The translations under genes were made by a program, and so were the position numbers. The notes beneath the pieces were generated by a model. It had not been told where the DNA came from and did no database searches. It saw only the letters and a program-made list of their open reading frames with translations. This document shows, in pieces, positions 61,441 to 64,000 of a DNA stretch of 64,000 nt. The stretch is from Paenisporosarcina antarctica (GTDB lineage Bacteria > Bacillota > Bacilli > Bacillales_A > Planococcaceae). The first letter of the stretch is position 1; each line of letters opens with the position of its first letter. The stretch covers positions 2,052,001 to 2,116,000 of the forward strand of contig NZ_CP038015.1 of the NCBI RefSeq assembly GCF_004367585.1, read 5' to 3'.

Positions 61441-63636
61441 TTAATCTTCAGAAGGTGTTTGTTCTTCATCTTCTTCTGTTTCTTTTTGGACATTATTATT
61501 GGTTTCTTCTGGCGTTTGTAATTTAATAACAATTGGTGTTTGTTCTTTTGACACTGTCCCTTTAGTGACACTTTGACTTACAACATACCCATCTCCGATC
61601 ACTTCAATGTTTAGTCCAGATAACACTTGATAAACTAAAACATGTCGTTTTGACCAATTTGTAAAATCAGGAATCGTTATAGGACCATTAGTTTTTAACA
61701 TAACTAGACTTCCAGGAAGAGTTTCAGTACCTGAAGCAGGGAATTGTTCTTTTACTTTGCCAGTTTCACCAATTAAAACTGGATTTATTTTTTGTTCAAC
61801 CATTTGATTTTGGGCAACGGTAACATCTTTCCCCTTAACTTCTGGAACAGTAACAGTAGGGATAGATTTTACTTCTTCAGGTTTAATATTCATGTACTTT
61901 AAACTATTTTCTGTAACGGATCTAAAAATCTCCGATACAGGCATAGAACCAACTTCATTCACTTCTAGTTTAGGTTTGCTCACTGCAATGTAGACAACAA
62001 GTTGAGGGTCTTCAGCAGGGGCCATTCCAATAAATGAATACAAGTAACTATTTGTACCCGATAAATAGTTCCCTTTACCATCTGGTTGTTGAGCAGTACC
62101 GGTTTTACCTGCAACTGAATAATCACTCAGTTCAAACCTTTTAGCAGTTCCATTTTCAGACGTAACAGTTGAAGCTAATAGCTCTCGAACTTGTTTTGCG
62201 GTTGCAGCAGATATAGGCTTGCCTGCTTCAATTGCTTTATGATTACTGACTACTTCTTTAGTCAGAGGATTTACCACTTTATCAATAACATAAGGTTGCA
62301 TCATAATACCATCATTGGCAATTGCTGTTGTAGCCTGAATTATTTGCATCGGTGTAACAGTAGACCCTTGTCCGTATGTGGTTGTTAAACGGCTGATAGG
62401 ATTATCTTCAATGATTTTCCCTGAAGCTTCGTTAGGTAGGTCAATACCTGTTTGTTCCCCAAAACCAAATTTCTTCACATATTCTACAAACGTTTCGCCT
62501 CCTAAACGTTCTAGTAAATAGGCCATCGCCACGTTTGATGAACGTTGGAATCCTTCTAAATAAGTAATTGATCCCCATCCCACACGATTATGATCACGGA
62601 TAATTCGGTCATACATTTTATATTGACCAGATTTGTACCAAGCATTCGGTTCCCATTTTCCTTCTTCAATTGCTGCAGCTACAGTAAAAGCTTTCATAGT
62701 AGATCCAGGTTCAATCGTATTTTCGATTGACTCGTTTAACCAGTTTGTCGTCAAACCTTCACGTGTTTCTGGGTCAAAGGACGGACGCTGACTCATACCT
62801 AATATTTCACCAGTTTTTGGGTCAGCTACTATTGCGAGCATTTTTTCTGGTTGGTATTCTTCTTCCACCCGACTCATTGCATCTTCTAAAAAGTTCTGCA
62901 CTTTTTTATCAAGTGTGACATGAATATTGTAGCCATCTTGTGCAGGTGTTACCATCTTTTCTGAGTTCGGTAACAAATACCCCCACAAATCACTATCATA
63001 TTGCACTTTGCCGTTTTTCCCTGTTAGTTGTTTATTATAAATCGATTCAATTCCCATTTTCCCATTAGTTTTAAATGATAAATCTTCTTGTTCCTCTTTT
63101 ACAGCAAATCCAATTAAGTGAGAAGCAAATATACCATTTGGGTAAAAACGTTTTAAATCTCTTACAAAGACAATTCCAGGTAAATTCTGCTCCGAAATTT
63201 CCGTCATGACTTTATGACTAATATCACGACCGCTAGAACCAAATTCTACTTGGTAAGGGCCTTCTTTAGATAAGCGTTCCACTAATTTCTCTTTGGATAT
63301 TGGTAAGTATTTAGCTAGTACATCAGCTGTTTTATCCACATCATTTACATGTTTTGGTTTCTTTGCATTTGTAGTAGCTTTCGGACTTATAACAGCTACT
63401 AAACGATAACTTAATGTGTCTTCAGCGATTACTTCATTATTTCTATCCACAATTTTCCCGCGACTTGCATTAATTATTTGTTCTCTTTCATATTTAGCGG
63501 CAGCCTTAGCAGCTAGTGCTTGGCCATCTGCTTCTCCCGTGACTTGGATAAAAATTATCCGTGACAACAATAAAAAAAAGAGCCCTCCGTAGAACAAAAA
63601 CATCAGAAAGGCTCCCCATTGAAATCTAAATTTCAT
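61441..63636 (-). CDS. pbpB: Penicillin-binding protein 2B (septal transpeptidase)
   Basis: This class B PBP crosslinks septal peptidoglycan. The 731-residue protein has a membrane segment (about 10-30), a pedestal domain, and the transpeptidase motifs EPGSTMKAFTVA (catalytic Ser), SSN and AGKTGTAQQ, followed by two C-terminal PASTA domains (about 590-710) and an acidic tail. The first ATG at 63642 overlaps the ftsL stop but is too close to AGGGA; the ATG two codons later has 8-nt spacing and is preferred. Confidence 0.94.
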   Translation of the reverse strand: MKFRFQWGAFLMFLFYGGLFFLLLSRIIFIQVTGEADGQALAAKAAAKYEREQIINASRGKIVDRNNEVIAEDTLSYRLVAVISPKATTNAKKPKHVNDVDKTADVLAKYLPISKEKLVERLSKEGPYQVEFGSSGRDISHKVMTEISEQNLPGIVFVRDLKRFYPNGIFASHLIGFAVKEEQEDLSFKTNGKMGIESIYNKQLTGKNGKVQYDSDLWGYLLPNSEKMVTPAQDGYNIHVTLDKKVQNFLEDAMSRVEEEYQPEKMLAIVADPKTGEILGMSQRPSFDPETREGLTTNWLNESIENTIEPGSTMKAFTVAAAIEEGKWEPNAWYKSGQYKMYDRIIRDHNRVGWGSITYLEGFQRSSNVAMAYLLERLGGETFVEYVKKFGFGEQTGIDLPNEASGKIIEDNPISRLTTTYGQGSTVTPMQIIQATTAIANDGIMMQPYVIDKVVNPLTKEVVSNHKAIEAGKPISAATAKQVRELLASTVTSENGTAKRFELSDYSVAGKTGTAQQPDGKGNYLSGTNSYLYSFIGMAPAEDPQLVVYIAVSKPKLEVNEVGSMPVSEIFRSVTENSLKYMNIKPEEVKSIPTVTVPEVKGKDVTVAQNQMVEQKINPVLIGETGKVKEQFPASGTETLPGSLVMLKTNGPITIPDFTNWSKRHVLVYQVLSGLNIEVIGDGYVVSQSVTKGTVSKEQTPIVIKLQTPEETNNNVQKETEEDEEQTPSED

Positions 63637-63638
63637 TT

Positions 63639-64000
63639 TCATTGTCCCTGTACTACTTTCACATTTTGCTCGTTAAGTTTGAAACCAAGTCCTTTTGCTT
63701 TGTCCCATATACGTTCATATGTTGAAAGTTCGCTTACTTGAATGGACAAATCTGTATTTTGTTTTTTCGTTTCATCAATTTGTAGGTTAATTGTTTGTAT
63801 GTCTTGAGTTGAAGTGTGAATACTTGCTTGCGTTTGTAAAATCATCACACAAAATAGTGCAACTACAGATACAAATAGGACAAGTAGAATTTTTTCACCT
63901 TTTGTTACTTTTTTTCTATTAGATTTAATCTCGGGTTTGAATCCAGGCTGCGGGTTAAAGACAGGCTGCTTTATGTAAGTAGATTGTGTTCTAGCATGCA
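63639..64000 (-). CDS. ftsL: Cell division protein FtsL (5' end cut by window edge)
   Basis: FtsL forms the septal complex with DivIB and DivIC. The visible 119 residues have a basic cytoplasmic tail (ending KKVTKGEKI), a membrane segment (LLVLFVSVVALFCVMIL) and a coiled-coil ectodomain with the conserved end LSTYERIWDKAKGLG. The frame is open to the window edge, so the true start lies beyond 64000; a short reading starting inside the membrane segment at 63848 is not the real start. It precedes pbpB as in other Bacillales. Confidence 0.9.
   Translation of the reverse strand, partial: HARTQSTYIKQPVFNPQPGFKPEIKSNRKKVTKGEKILLVLFVSVVALFCVMILQTQASIHTSTQDIQTINLQIDETKKQNTDLSIQVSELSTYERIWDKAKGLGFKLNEQNVKVVQGQ

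Noticed and set aside
63639-63848. 69-residue FtsL starting at 63848
   Set aside because: That start would cut into the membrane segment; the frame continues upstream to the window edge with a typical FtsL cytoplasmic tail.

Overview
The window is one continuous stretch of chromosome from a low-GC, endospore-forming member of the Bacillales. Sporulation genes (spoVD, spoVM, spoIIGA, sigE, sigG, the ylmC-type gene and a spoVE/ftsW gene) show that it forms endospores. Gene order follows the Bacillus subtilis ftsL-to-smc segment almost gene for gene, but the differences (no murE, murG, murB or ylmD here, and rlmN reduced to a fragment) suggest the Planococcaceae/Caryophanaceae side (Sporosarcina, Paenisporosarcina, Psychrobacillus, Lysinibacillus). 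That assignment is inference. Nearly every gene is on the minus strand, so the biological reading order runs from high to low coordinates. The exceptions are rqcH, rpmB and the transposase genes of one insertion sequence.

Reading from the right edge: 64000-50625 is the division and wall (dcw) cluster: ftsL (cut by the window edge), pbpB, spoVD, mraY, murD, spoVE/ftsW, divIB, two DUF881 genes, sbp, ftsA, ftsZ. 50426-47605 is the mother-cell/forespore sigma locus: spoIIGA, sigE, sigG, ylmC. 47537-44641 holds ylmE, sepF, ylmG, ylmH and divIVA. Then come a T-box leader and ileS, lspA and an rluD-family gene.

39840-28146 is a complete pyrimidine operon, pyrR-pyrP-pyrB-pyrC-carA-carB-pyrK-pyrD-pyrF-pyrE, with PyrR-type attenuators before pyrR and before pyrB and a strong terminator after pyrE. 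Between pyrE and rqcH lies the only accessory region (26081-28054): an IS3-family element, 21-nt-spaced short repeats on both sides of it, and a nested palindromic structure with no gene.

24274-11511 carries remA, gmk, rpoZ, coaBC, priA, def, fmt, rsmB, an rlmN remnant, prpC, prkC, rsgA, rpe and thiN, then the tiny spoVM gene, convergent with rpmB. 10916-1 carries yloU, fakA/yloV, sdaAB, sdaAA and recG, then the FapR-controlled lipid operon fapR-plsX-fabD-fabG-acpP, and rnc and the start of smc.

Most of the window is conserved housekeeping sequence. I did not find an undescribed multi-gene system. The items most worth a second look are the rlmN remnant, the missing murein genes, the structured intergenic element and 21-nt repeats around the IS, the candidate sigma-E promoter and hairpin at spoVD, and the extended SpoVM. 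Start codons were often moved from the longest open frame to the codon that sits 5-10 nt after a Shine-Dalgarno sequence.
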